Under the pieces are notes generated by a model that was not told where the DNA came from, searched no databases, and was given only the letters and a program-made list of their open reading frames with translations. The position numbers and the translations under genes are program-made. From Clostridiales bacterium (GTDB lineage: Bacteria > Bacillota_A > Clostridia > Oscillospirales > Oscillospiraceae): a DNA stretch of 17,502 nucleotides. The stretch spans positions 1 to 17,502 of the forward strand of contig DXUR01000023.1 in the NCBI GenBank assembly GCA_019417795.1. The letters run 5' to 3'. The stretch's first letter is position 1. Every line of letters starts with the position of its first letter. This document shows, piece after piece, positions 1 to 6,881 of this stretch.

Positions 1-109
1 TCGTTTAATTTAGAAAATCCACAAAAAGTATCTTGACAAACTCGCCCCCGAAGGTACTGGGTATCGCGCCAGAACGCGATTTGCAAAATTTTTCAATCTG
101 CCGGAACTG

Positions 110-1726
110 ATGTCGATGTTCAAGGAGGTTGCCGACATCAAGACATCTGACCAGCTGCATCTGCCTGTGCCAGATGCAAAGTTTGAAACCGTGGTCGTGA
201 AACCGTCCGAGACCCAGAAAGCAATGGTGCAGGAACTGAGCAGACGTGCCGCCGAGATTCACTCCGGCAATGTGGATGCGTCCGTGGACAATATGCTGTG
301 CGTCACCAACGATGGCAGAAAAATCGGTCTGGATGTCCGCCTGATGAACCCTATGCTCCCGGATGACCCGAACAGCAAGTTGAACGTCTGTGTGCGGAAC
401 GTCCTGAAGATCTGGGAGGAAGGTAAAGACCAGAAGCTGACGCAGCTTTTGTTCTGCGACCTCTCGACACCCAAAAACGATGGCAATTTCAATGTCTACG
501 ATGATATTCGCAAGAAGCTGATTGCCGCCGGTGTGCCAGAAAACGAAATTGAGTTCATCCACAACGCCGACACCGAAGCGAAAAAGGCAGCACTGTTCTC
601 GAAAGTGCGCTCCGGCGATGTGCGCGTCCTGCTGGGCAGCACCGCAAAAATGGGCGCAGGAACCAATGTCCAGCAGCGTCTTGTAGCAGTGCATCATCTG
701 GATGTCGGCTGGAAACCCAGCGACATGACCCAGCGCAACGGTCGTATCATCCGACAGGGCAACATGAATAAGGAAGTCAATGTGTTCAACTACGTCACAG
801 AGGGTACGTTCGATTCGTATTTGTTCCAGACCCTTGAGAACAAGCAGCGGTTTATCAGCCAGATTATGACCAGCAAATCCCCGGTGCGCTCCTGCGACGA
901 TGTGGATGAACAGGCGTTGTCCTATGCGGAGATCAAGGCACTGTGCGTCGGAAACCCTCTTATCAAAGAGAAGATGGACTTGGATGTGCAGGTTGCAAAA
1001 CTCAAGGTCCTGAAAGCCGACCACCAGAGCCAGAAGTTCCGCTTAGAGGATAAGCTGTTGACAAAATTTCCGGCAGAGATTCAGGAGCAGACTGCAAAAA
1101 TCGCAGCCCTGAAATCGGATGCCGAAATCGCTGCGGCGCATCCGCAGGACAAGGAAAACTTCTGCGGCATGGTCATTAAAGGCATGACTTACGACGAGAA
1201 AAAGACCGCTGGCGAACGGCTGATTCTCGCCTGCATGGAACTTCCGAACACCGAGGAACAGGTGGTGGGCAGCTATCGCGGCTTTGAACTTTCCTTGCGG
1301 TTCGACACCTTCCACAATGAGCATCAGGCGTTGCTGAAAGGAACTCTGAAATACCCGGTTCCTCTCGGTTCAGACCCGCACGGAAACATTGTCCGTCTGG
1401 ACAACGCCCTGAGCAATTTTGCCGACCGCAGCACCGCAGCAGAAAACGAACTGGACACCCTGAGACAGCAGCAGGCAGCGGCACAGGTCGAGGTGGCAAA
1501 GCCGTTCCCGCAGGAGGAAGAATTGGCGCAGAAGTCCGCGCGGCTTGCTGAACTGAATGCACAGCTTGATGTAGACGAAAAGCACCATGAGCCGGAGCAG
1601 GACGAGGAAGAAAAGGAGGATGCTCCCCGCCGCTCTGTGCTGGCTGTACTGGAAGAAAAGGCAGAGAAAGCGGAACCCGTCAAGCCTTTCAAATCCTATC
1701 TCGACAAGGACGGTGATGCCCGGTGA
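110..1726 (+). CDS. C-terminal part of a large SNF2-type ICE helicase, 5'-truncated
   Basis: Carries the second RecA-like lobe of a superfamily 2 (SNF2-like) helicase of the kind found in very large helicase/methylase proteins of Firmicutes conjugative elements. Motif V is seen as GSTAKMGAGTN near residues 176-186 and motif VI as QRNGRIIRQ near 208-216. The tail after about residue 270 is charged, Gln/Glu-rich and probably coiled coil. Family members are usually far longer (often over 2000 residues) and start with a methylase and the first helicase lobe, both missing here. Upstream of the ATG the same frame still reads family-like residues (LAPEGTGYRARTRFAKFF), but an in-frame TAG at 11-13 closes it, so the gene is a fragment or fused to foreign DNA near base 35. 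Its stop overlaps the GTG start of the next gene. It probably acted in DNA processing or stabilisation of the element; I doubt that the fragment is active. Confidence 0.75.
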   Translation: MSMFKEVADIKTSDQLHLPVPDAKFETVVVKPSETQKAMVQELSRRAAEIHSGNVDASVDNMLCVTNDGRKIGLDVRLMNPMLPDDPNSKLNVCVRNVLKIWEEGKDQKLTQLLFCDLSTPKNDGNFNVYDDIRKKLIAAGVPENEIEFIHNADTEAKKAALFSKVRSGDVRVLLGSTAKMGAGTNVQQRLVAVHHLDVGWKPSDMTQRNGRIIRQGNMNKEVNVFNYVTEGTFDSYLFQTLENKQRFISQIMTSKSPVRSCDDVDEQALSYAEIKALCVGNPLIKEKMDLDVQVAKLKVLKADHQSQKFRLEDKLLTKFPAEIQEQTAKIAALKSDAEIAAAHPQDKENFCGMVIKGMTYDEKKTAGERLILACMELPNTEEQVVGSYRGFELSLRFDTFHNEHQALLKGTLKYPVPLGSDPHGNIVRLDNALSNFADRSTAAENELDTLRQQQAAAQVEVAKPFPQEEELAQKSARLAELNAQLDVDEKHHEPEQDEEEKEDAPRRSVLAVLEEKAEKAEPVKPFKSYLDKDGDAR

Positions 1727-2055
1727 GAGAAAAACGGGATGAGATCATCATCCTGAGAACCACAAAAGCTGAGAAAAATCGTATCTATGAAAAGATGCTG
1801 GGCATGGGCATCCGTAGTCTGAGTGCCTATATCCGTAAGATGGCTCTGGATGGGTATTGTCTGCATTTGGACTTGAAAGAGCTGCGCCGCATGGCGTATC
1901 TGCTCCAGATGTGCAGCAACAACCTCAACCAGTATGCCAAATGTGCCAACGAAAGCGGTCAGGTCTACGCCGCTGATCTGGAGGACTTGCGCATTCGGCT
2001 CGATGAGTTGATCTCCATTGGCAAGCAGACTCTCGCAAAACTGACCGAACTATAA
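1723..2055 (+). CDS. mobC: MobC-like relaxosome accessory protein
   Basis: A 110-residue basic protein that looks like the MobC/ribbon-helix-helix accessory proteins which bind near oriT and help the relaxase nick. Visible features are a basic N-terminus (MREKRDEIIILRTT, like a beta strand), a helix with SAYIRKMAL as in RHH proteins, and LxMCSNNLNQYAK, which closely resembles the conserved NNxNQ(I/L)Ak segment of MobC proteins. The start is GTG, and its last two bases lie in the TGA of the helicase fragment (GTGA), so translation is probably coupled. The relaxase gene follows 475 bp downstream, with a small gene on the other strand between them. The symbol is given by family resemblance. Confidence 0.8.
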   Translation: MREKRDEIIILRTTKAEKNRIYEKMLGMGIRSLSAYIRKMALDGYCLHLDLKELRRMAYLLQMCSNNLNQYAKCANESGQVYAADLEDLRIRLDELISIGKQTLAKLTEL

Positions 2056-2059
2056 CAAT

Positions 2060-2082
2060 ACCCGCAGTTAGATGCTGCGGGT
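2060..2082. terminator. Hairpin between mobC and the opposing zinc-finger gene
   Basis: CCCGCAG (2061-2067) and CTGCGGG (2075-2081) form a perfect 7-bp stem with an A-T pair at the base and a 7-nt loop. It sits between the convergent ends of mobC and the minus-strand gene. There is no good T run on either side, so it is a weak or factor-assisted terminator at best. Confidence 0.45.
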
Positions 2083-2091
2083 TACATAGAT

Positions 2092-2433
2092 TTACCACTC
2101 ACTTTCGTCCTCATCAAGCAGAAAATCTTCAAAGTCACCCAAATCATTCGGCACAAACTGCTCTGGATGAAAACGCGCGTTAAGCTGTTCTTGTGCTAGC
2201 TCTCGAATCTCTGGCCGCTTGTCATGAGCTTTGTTATGCAACCATTTGACTTGTTCTTTAGAAAGTCTCCATGGCAGAGAAAGCAGTTTGTTTTCAATCA
2301 TCTGCGTTGAACGCACATCAGGTGGCAATGCGGCGCATTTTTTGCAAATATGTGCCGCATGACCTTTGCCCGAAAACTTTTCATTCGCCTTATACTCACC
2401 GCAGACCTTACAATAGTATCCATGTTTTTTCAT
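2092..2433 (-). CDS. Small zinc-finger protein of unknown function
   Basis: A 113-residue protein with two CxxC pairs (Cys8/Cys11 and Cys30/Cys33) spaced as in a small zinc finger, followed by a helical region and a very acidic C-terminus (about 16 residues rich in Asp and Glu). I do not recognise a named family. An AAAGGA ribosome site sits about 8 bases before the ATG at 2433, and an extended -10 (TGC TAATAT, near 2460-2468) with a TTTGCA -35 at 17 bp spacing lies just upstream, so it probably has its own promoter. It is transcribed against the mob genes on both sides, which is unusual for a mob operon. It could be a regulator or an accessory factor of transfer; the function is unknown. Confidence 0.7.
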   Translation of the reverse strand: MKKHGYYCKVCGEYKANEKFSGKGHAAHICKKCAALPPDVRSTQMIENKLLSLPWRLSKEQVKWLHNKAHDKRPEIRELAQEQLNARFHPEQFVPNDLGDFEDFLLDEDESEW

Positions 2434-2457
2434 ATGAGCATTCCTTTCGCCGCCAAT

Positions 2458-2497
2458 TTTATATTAGCATATCAGATTTCAGCTGCAAATCCAACTT
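2458..2497 (-). promoter_or_regulatory. Candidate promoter of the zinc-finger gene
   Basis: On the minus strand TTTGCA is followed 17 bp later by TAATAT, which is preceded by TGC (extended -10). This places a start site a few bases before the AAAGGA ribosome site of the gene that begins at 2433. The same TGCTAATAT string recurs before the peptide gene and the radical SAM gene. Confidence 0.45.
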
Positions 2498-2529
2498 GAT
2501 TTTGAGAAAAAAGGAAGGGGAGAGTGCCG

Positions 2530-3915
2530 ATGGCAGCAACCCGATTGATTGCACTGCACAAAAACAAGGGAAAATCCGTTGCGGCCTGTCTGAAAAGCCG
2601 CACGGATTACGCCCAGAACCCGGACAAGACACAGCAGGGCGAACTGGTCAGCAGTTACGAATGCAGTCCCTTGACGGTTGATGAAGAATTCATGCTCTCC
2701 AAACGCCAGTATGAACTGATGACTGGGCGCAGGCAGAAAAACGATGTGATTGCCTATCAGATTCGGCAATCGTTCAAGCCCGGAGAAATCACCGCCGAGG
2801 AAGCCAACAAGGTCGGTTATGAACTTGCCATGCGGTTTACCAAGGGCAAGTATGCCTTTATCGTTGCGACCCATACCGACCGGGAACATATTCACAATCA
2901 CATCATCTACAACTCCACCGCACTGGACAGTACCCGGAAATTCCGGGATTTTTTGTTATCTGGGCTTGCGGTGCAGCGACTGAGCGATTTGATTTGTCTG
3001 GAGCATCAGCTCTCCGTCATTGAAATCAAGCCATACCGGGAGCGGCAGAAGCGCACCCTTTATCCACCCAGAGAAAGCAATCGGGATAAGCTGTGCACCG
3101 TAATCGACAACATCCTGCTGAACGAGAAGCCCGCAGACTTTGAAGCCTTTCTTCAAAAGTTGGAACAGCAGGGCTATGAAATCAAGCGAGGAAAGCACAC
3201 CTCCGTCAAAGGCGCCCGGCAGAAACGCTTTATCCGTTTTCGGACACTGGGTGCAGGGTACAGCGAAGATGAAATCAAGGCGGTCATTGCCGGAGAAGCC
3301 GAACACCGCCCGCACCAGAAACAGCCGCCAAAAGAGAAACCGTTCCATCTGTTGGTGGACATTCAGGCGAAACTCTCTGAGGGCAAGAGCGAAAGCTATG
3401 CACGGTGGGCAAAACGCTACAATCTGAAAGAGATGTCCAAGACCCTGATCTTCTTGCAAGAAAATAAAATCGGCAACATCGAAGAAATGCAGGAAAGAGT
3501 GAATGCGGCAACTGCTCGATACCATGAGCTAGGCGATTCCATCAAGGCCGCAGAGCAGCGCATGGCGGAGATTGCCGTCCTGCGGGCGCACATCATCAAC
3601 TACGCCAAAACAAGACCTGTGTATGATGCCTATCGTAAGGCCGGGTACAGCAAAAAGTTTCTGGAAGAACACCGGGAGCAGATCACACTGCACCGGGCGG
3701 CAAAAGCCACTTTTGACGAAGCTGGACTGAAAAAGCTGCCAAAGGTAAAAGAACTGAACACAGAATACTCCACACTGCTTTCTCAAAAGAAAGCTGCTTA
3801 TCCAGCCTACCGCAAGGCGCGTGATGAGATGCAGGAACTGATGAAAGCACAGAAGAATGTAGAGATTTTTTTCGCAGAAGAAAAGACCACCAAGGAAAAA
3901 GCGCAGACACGATAA
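2530..3915 (+). CDS. Relaxase/mobilization protein (MOBP-type, MobA/VirD2 family)
   Basis: Nicks oriT and pilots the single strand during conjugative transfer. In the 461-residue protein the likely catalytic tyrosine is Tyr27 in DYAQNPDKT, and the metal-binding motif III is HTDREHIHNH at about residues 115-124 (His115, His120, His122, His124), both typical of MOBP relaxases. The C-terminal half (about 320-460) is rich in Lys, Glu and Ala and probably coiled coil. I place the start at ATG 2530, 9 bases after AAGGAAGGGG; a GTG at 2524 is in frame but too close to that site. The gene is followed by a strong terminator. With the MobC-like gene and the helicase fragment it forms a mobilization module. 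No oriT could be identified with confidence. Confidence 0.88.
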   Translation: MAATRLIALHKNKGKSVAACLKSRTDYAQNPDKTQQGELVSSYECSPLTVDEEFMLSKRQYELMTGRRQKNDVIAYQIRQSFKPGEITAEEANKVGYELAMRFTKGKYAFIVATHTDREHIHNHIIYNSTALDSTRKFRDFLLSGLAVQRLSDLICLEHQLSVIEIKPYRERQKRTLYPPRESNRDKLCTVIDNILLNEKPADFEAFLQKLEQQGYEIKRGKHTSVKGARQKRFIRFRTLGAGYSEDEIKAVIAGEAEHRPHQKQPPKEKPFHLLVDIQAKLSEGKSESYARWAKRYNLKEMSKTLIFLQENKIGNIEEMQERVNAATARYHELGDSIKAAEQRMAEIAVLRAHIINYAKTRPVYDAYRKAGYSKKFLEEHREQITLHRAAKATFDEAGLKKLPKVKELNTEYSTLLSQKKAAYPAYRKARDEMQELMKAQKNVEIFFAEEKTTKEKAQTR

Positions 3916-3920
3916 GCAGA

Positions 3921-3971
3921 GAACACCGAGGATTCTTCCTATTTTGGGGGGAGCCCTCGGTGTTCTTTTTT
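3921..3971 (+). terminator. Intrinsic terminator of the relaxase gene
   Basis: GAACACCGAGG (3921-3931) pairs perfectly with CCTCGGTGTTC (3955-3965), followed directly by a run of six T. It ends the plus-strand mob transcript. Confidence 0.92.
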
Positions 3972-3980
3972 GTTATAGAA

Positions 3981-4093
3981 GCATTTGGCACAAATGCGCA
4001 GCCTGCATCCAGCGGATGCAGTACACAAAGGGTTTGGGACTATCCCAACAAGCATTTTGCAACGCAAAAATGGCATTTGTATATACGAATGCC
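3981..4093. repeat. Five consecutive inverted repeats in 113 bp
   Basis: Five separate perfect inverted repeats follow each other: GCATTT/AAATGC (3981-3997), CTGCATCC/GGATGCAG with a 3-nt loop (4003-4021), TTGGGA/TCCCAA (4034-4048), TTTTGC/GCAAAA (4055-4069), and GGCATT/AATGCC enclosing the palindrome GTATATAC (4072-4093). No gene covers the region. The last one serves as a terminator on the minus strand; the role of the other four is unknown (folded RNA, protein-binding cluster or element-junction DNA). Confidence 0.7.
4066..4093 (-). terminator. Intrinsic terminator of the peptide/exporter operon
   Basis: Read on the minus strand, GGCATT and AATGCC enclose a loop that contains the self-complementary GTATATAC, and the stem is followed by ATTTTT. 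It lies just past the ABC exporter stop codon and converges with the relaxase terminator. Confidence 0.75.
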
Positions 4094-4115
4094 CTGCTTG
4101 CCACCTCGTTTTCCT

Positions 4116-5732
4116 CTAGTTGCCTCGAAGATCGGAAATATCGATTACCTCATCGCATTGTTCCAATACCTTCTGATCATGTGAAACCAATAAAATGATC
4201 GCTTGCGTTTTCCTTTGTTTGAGCAGCGTCATCAGCTTTTCAATGCTATCCTTGTCAAGAGCAGAAGTCGGCTCATCCAACAGGATCAGAAAGCTTTCTT
4301 TACTTAATGCTCTTACAATCGACAGCTTTTGTTTTTCTCCCCCTGAGAGATTGCTTCCGTTTTCATTGATATCTTTTGTCAGAAGACCGTCTATTTCCAG
4401 CATTTCTATGAGCATTTTTTGTGTCTCTGCGACAGATTGGCTTTGCTCAATTCCAAAATTCAAAAATGCCTTGACCGGCATATTCAACATGACTGGAGTT
4501 TGTTCGACATAGGAAATTTTCTGCCGCCGGAGCAATGGCATATTGAGCCGATCGATCGCAATTCCGTTATAGGAAACGATTCCAGACGTTTCTCCCGAAA
4601 AAAGACCGATAAGGGCGTTCAAAAAAGTTGTCTTGCCAGTTCCATTCTGGCCGTACAGACCATAAATTCTTCCTCGATAAAATGTAATGCTGCAATGATC
4701 CAAGAGCATATGGCTTCCATGCCGGAGAGAAAAGTCTTTGCATTCAACTTTTTGAATCGAATCGATCCCCTGTTCCCCTTTTTCCTCGTCGGGTGATTTC
4801 AAAATCTTTTCAATACGTTGAAAAGATATTTTGGCATCCTGATAACTTCCAGCCAATCCAATAAAGTATGAAATTGAGCTGATAATCATATTGAAATACG
4901 TGTTTATTATGGAAAAGAAACCAACACTAAGACTACCTGTACTTACTTTGTAGCCGCCAATCCCGACAATGCACACATAAATCAATAAAACTACAAATTG
5001 ATTTAAATTTGTAAATACGTAGCTTACTTTGATTGCATGTATCGATGATCCCATCATTTTATCAAAAGCTTCTTGAAATCGACTTTTCATCTCAATATTC
5101 AAGGTGTTTCTTTTAATATATTCAAACTTATTAATCTGTTCTGAACAGCGTGAAAAAAACTCATTCGATTTTTCTTTTTGTATCCTCCGAGAGATATACA
5201 ATCCCTTCTGATTCCAGAGAAATGTAATAATATATACCGGTATCACAGAGAAAACAATCATACAAAGCAATTTATCTGCTCTTAGCACAATTATAGCACT
5301 AATAATCATTGTCGCAATTTGAAAGAAAAAGCTTAGTATGTTGGCAGAGAAAAAAGTTACAAGTGTAGAAGTATCTTTGTTGATTTGATCTATATAATAA
5401 GCATTATCAACATTCGTATACTCGCTGTATCTTGAGTTAAAAATTTTTTGATAGATATTACTACTGATACTTGCAACTAGCTTCTGATTGAATTTTGTTG
5501 ATGCCACCGACATAAAATATCGACAGAACATTTGCAGACTTCCAATAACAGCGATAACTACGACAAACCAAATAAGCAATTTAAAAGATATCTCTGTAAT
5601 CAGAAAATCAATATAAAGTCCAGATATGTATGGAGTGAATATTCCAATAAGCCATAAAAACAATGTGATTGAAAGATAGGCAATCGCTTCTCGCCTAACC
5701 TCCTTGATTTTACTCATTAAAAAGCAAAACAT
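4116..5732 (-). CDS. ABC exporter, fused membrane and ATPase domains
   Basis: A half-transporter of about 538 residues that should dimerise in the membrane and export a peptide using ATP. The N-terminal 300 residues hold about six hydrophobic segments. The ATPase domain shows Walker A GQNGTGKTT (about 361-369), Q-loop Gln411, signature LSGGE (462-466), Walker B ILLDEP (483-488) and H-loop His518. There is no N-terminal C39 peptidase, so leader removal, if any, needs another enzyme. The start is uncertain: I prefer ATG 5732 with a weak GGTG site; TTG 5744, GTG 5741 and ATG 5717 are also in frame. It lies directly downstream of the Cys-rich peptide gene, across a terminator-like hairpin, and is the obvious exporter for that peptide. 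A self-protection role is possible. Confidence 0.88.
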   Translation of the reverse strand: MFCFLMSKIKEVRREAIAYLSITLFLWLIGIFTPYISGLYIDFLITEISFKLLIWFVVVIAVIGSLQMFCRYFMSVASTKFNQKLVASISSNIYQKIFNSRYSEYTNVDNAYYIDQINKDTSTLVTFFSANILSFFFQIATMIISAIIVLRADKLLCMIVFSVIPVYIITFLWNQKGLYISRRIQKEKSNEFFSRCSEQINKFEYIKRNTLNIEMKSRFQEAFDKMMGSSIHAIKVSYVFTNLNQFVVLLIYVCIVGIGGYKVSTGSLSVGFFSIINTYFNMIISSISYFIGLAGSYQDAKISFQRIEKILKSPDEEKGEQGIDSIQKVECKDFSLRHGSHMLLDHCSITFYRGRIYGLYGQNGTGKTTFLNALIGLFSGETSGIVSYNGIAIDRLNMPLLRRQKISYVEQTPVMLNMPVKAFLNFGIEQSQSVAETQKMLIEMLEIDGLLTKDINENGSNLSGGEKQKLSIVRALSKESFLILLDEPTSALDKDSIEKLMTLLKQRKTQAIILLVSHDQKVLEQCDEVIDISDLRGN

Positions 5733-5752
5733 TTTTATCACCAATCAATATC

Positions 5753-5816
5753 ATAAAAAGCAAGAGCATTGCAACCCTATGGAGAGAATTCCCAAAAGAA
5801 TCACAATGCCCTTGCT
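5753..5816 (-). terminator. Terminator/attenuator between peptide gene and exporter
   Basis: On the minus strand a 12-bp stem (arms at 5804-5815 and 5760-5771, one G-T pair) closes a 32-nt loop and is followed by TTTTTAT. It lies between the small peptide gene and the exporter. Partial readthrough here would give much more precursor mRNA than exporter mRNA, a common pattern in peptide clusters. Confidence 0.75.
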
Positions 5817-5828
5817 CATATAATTGTG

Positions 5829-6005
5829 TCAGCTCATGGTAAATGTGCCTGAACACTCATACGAATTGTAAATCGGCTCGCACGTAAAATCAAAATCGTA
5901 ACACTGACTCGGGCAAGGCGGTGTGTATCCAATGAGACACAAATCCTCAGGACATTCATCGCATACTCTCGGCATGTTAACAATGGGAGGAATTAAAATG
6001 TTCAT
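5829..6005 (-). CDS. Cys-rich 58-residue candidate RiPP precursor
   Basis: A short gene of 58 codons plus TGA. The protein starts MNILIPPIVNMPRV and has seven cysteines at 15, 18, 23, 31, 35, 42 and 51, with Pro, aromatic and acidic residues between them (for example TPPCPSQCYDFDFTC at 28-42). ATG 6005 follows AAAGGAG at a spacing of 6, an excellent ribosome site. The leader before the first Cys is only 14 residues and has no GG cleavage site or signal peptide. Its neighbours are a radical SAM/SPASM maturase upstream and an ABC exporter downstream, which is the classic setting for a thioether-type RiPP (sactipeptide or ranthipeptide). One C-x3-D (Cys35/Asp39) fits known thioether acceptors. 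I do not recognise the sequence as a named family; a metal-binding small protein is the alternative. Confidence 0.78.
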   Translation of the reverse strand: MNILIPPIVNMPRVCDECPEDLCLIGYTPPCPSQCYDFDFTCEPIYNSYECSGTFTMS

Positions 6006-6044
6006 ACTGTTCTCCTTTCGATTATAATATTAGAGATAACATCA

Positions 6045-6068
6045 ATATTAGCATGCATCTACCGATGC
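6045..6068 (-). promoter_or_regulatory. Candidate promoter and operator of the Cys-rich peptide gene
   Basis: An extended -10, TGC TAATAT (6053 to 6045), lies about 27 bp before the ribosome site, and directly upstream of it is a perfect inverted repeat GCATC-4-GATGC (6055-6068). The -35 region is poor, which suggests activation or repression at the inverted repeat. No pair of ACTG boxes is seen here. Confidence 0.4.
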
Positions 6069-6083
6069 TATTCTCATCCATCA

Positions 6084-6842
6084 TTAATTTTTAAAATGGA
6101 CTTCGATTCGACCATTCTCCACGTAGAGATTCATTGCGTGTTGATTCGCAGCATCCAAGCGAGATTTCAACATACAAGAACCATTTTTGACCCTAGCCTT
6201 TACCGTGTAATCCTCATACCTGCCTACAACATCTCCCTTGATCTCTCCGTTCTTCACCGTGCAATCGTATTGAGAGGAAGTTGGATGTTCGAACACTACG
6301 GAGCCGTTTTCAATTTCTGATTTTATTCTGTCAGACTGTGTTTTTGAAAACACCGAAGATCCATTTTTTAACTCAGTGCAGATTTCCTTGGCTGTAATAG
6401 AATCCATCTCTACATTGCCTCCGGACGGATTTTCTACAACGATCGACTTATACTGACGCTGGGGCAGGACAATCTCCAGGTCATAGGCGCTGTCCACCTC
6501 AAACTGCATAATCGTTCCGTTGATGGTGACAACTTTCGGGGGTGGGGCTTTTAATTTTTGGACGACCAGGGTGCCGTTCTCGACCTGAATCTCGTACAGT
6601 GCTTCCGCTGTCGTATCCGCATAGCGGACGCAGACTTCCTCTCCCTCCCCCGGTAGGAAGCGGACCGTCGACCCCTCCTCCTGGACTTGGACAGCGGTCA
6701 CTTCCTCCAATGTTGAAAACTGTCGCCTTACCGCCTGTACTTCTGTGGGTTGCTCTGCCAATACATGCATTCCCATCCCCCCCATCACACTAAAGATCCA
6801 AACAGTAGAAACCAAGGGAATCAAGAATCGCGATACAGGCAT
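6084..6842 (-). CDS. Secreted beta-repeat protein, DUF4097-like
   Basis: A 252-residue protein with a signal-like N-terminus (MPVSRFLIPLVSTVWIFSVM, likely cleaved near VLA-EQ at residue 29). The second half repeats a short strand unit centred on NG: LKNGSSVF, IENGSVVF, VKNGEIKG, VKNGSCML, VENGRIEV. This pattern is typical of DUF4097/DUF2807-type right-handed beta-solenoid proteins, which are extracytoplasmic and mostly of unknown role. A strong AAGGGAGG precedes ATG 6842. It sits 40 bp after the radical SAM gene and 78 bp before the Cys-rich peptide, in the same orientation, so it is probably in the operon. A role as surface scaffold, immunity factor or peptide-binding protein can only be guessed. 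Confidence 0.72.
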   Translation of the reverse strand: MPVSRFLIPLVSTVWIFSVMGGMGMHVLAEQPTEVQAVRRQFSTLEEVTAVQVQEEGSTVRFLPGEGEEVCVRYADTTAEALYEIQVENGTLVVQKLKAPPPKVVTINGTIMQFEVDSAYDLEIVLPQRQYKSIVVENPSGGNVEMDSITAKEICTELKNGSSVFSKTQSDRIKSEIENGSVVFEHPTSSQYDCTVKNGEIKGDVVGRYEDYTVKARVKNGSCMLKSRLDAANQHAMNLYVENGRIEVHFKN

Positions 6843-6881
6843 ATTATTACCTCCCTTTAATATTTGAGCTTTGTTCAGACA

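Noticed and set aside
5..1024. A long minus-strand frame over the helicase fragment
   Set aside because: The plus-strand frame carries helicase motifs V and VI; the opposite frame has no recognisable domain and is a codon-bias shadow.
6021..6026. Perfect TATAAT on the minus strand before the Cys-rich peptide gene as its -10
   Set aside because: It lies only about 3 bases before the ribosome site, so the start would fall inside it; the upstream TGCTAATAT fits better.
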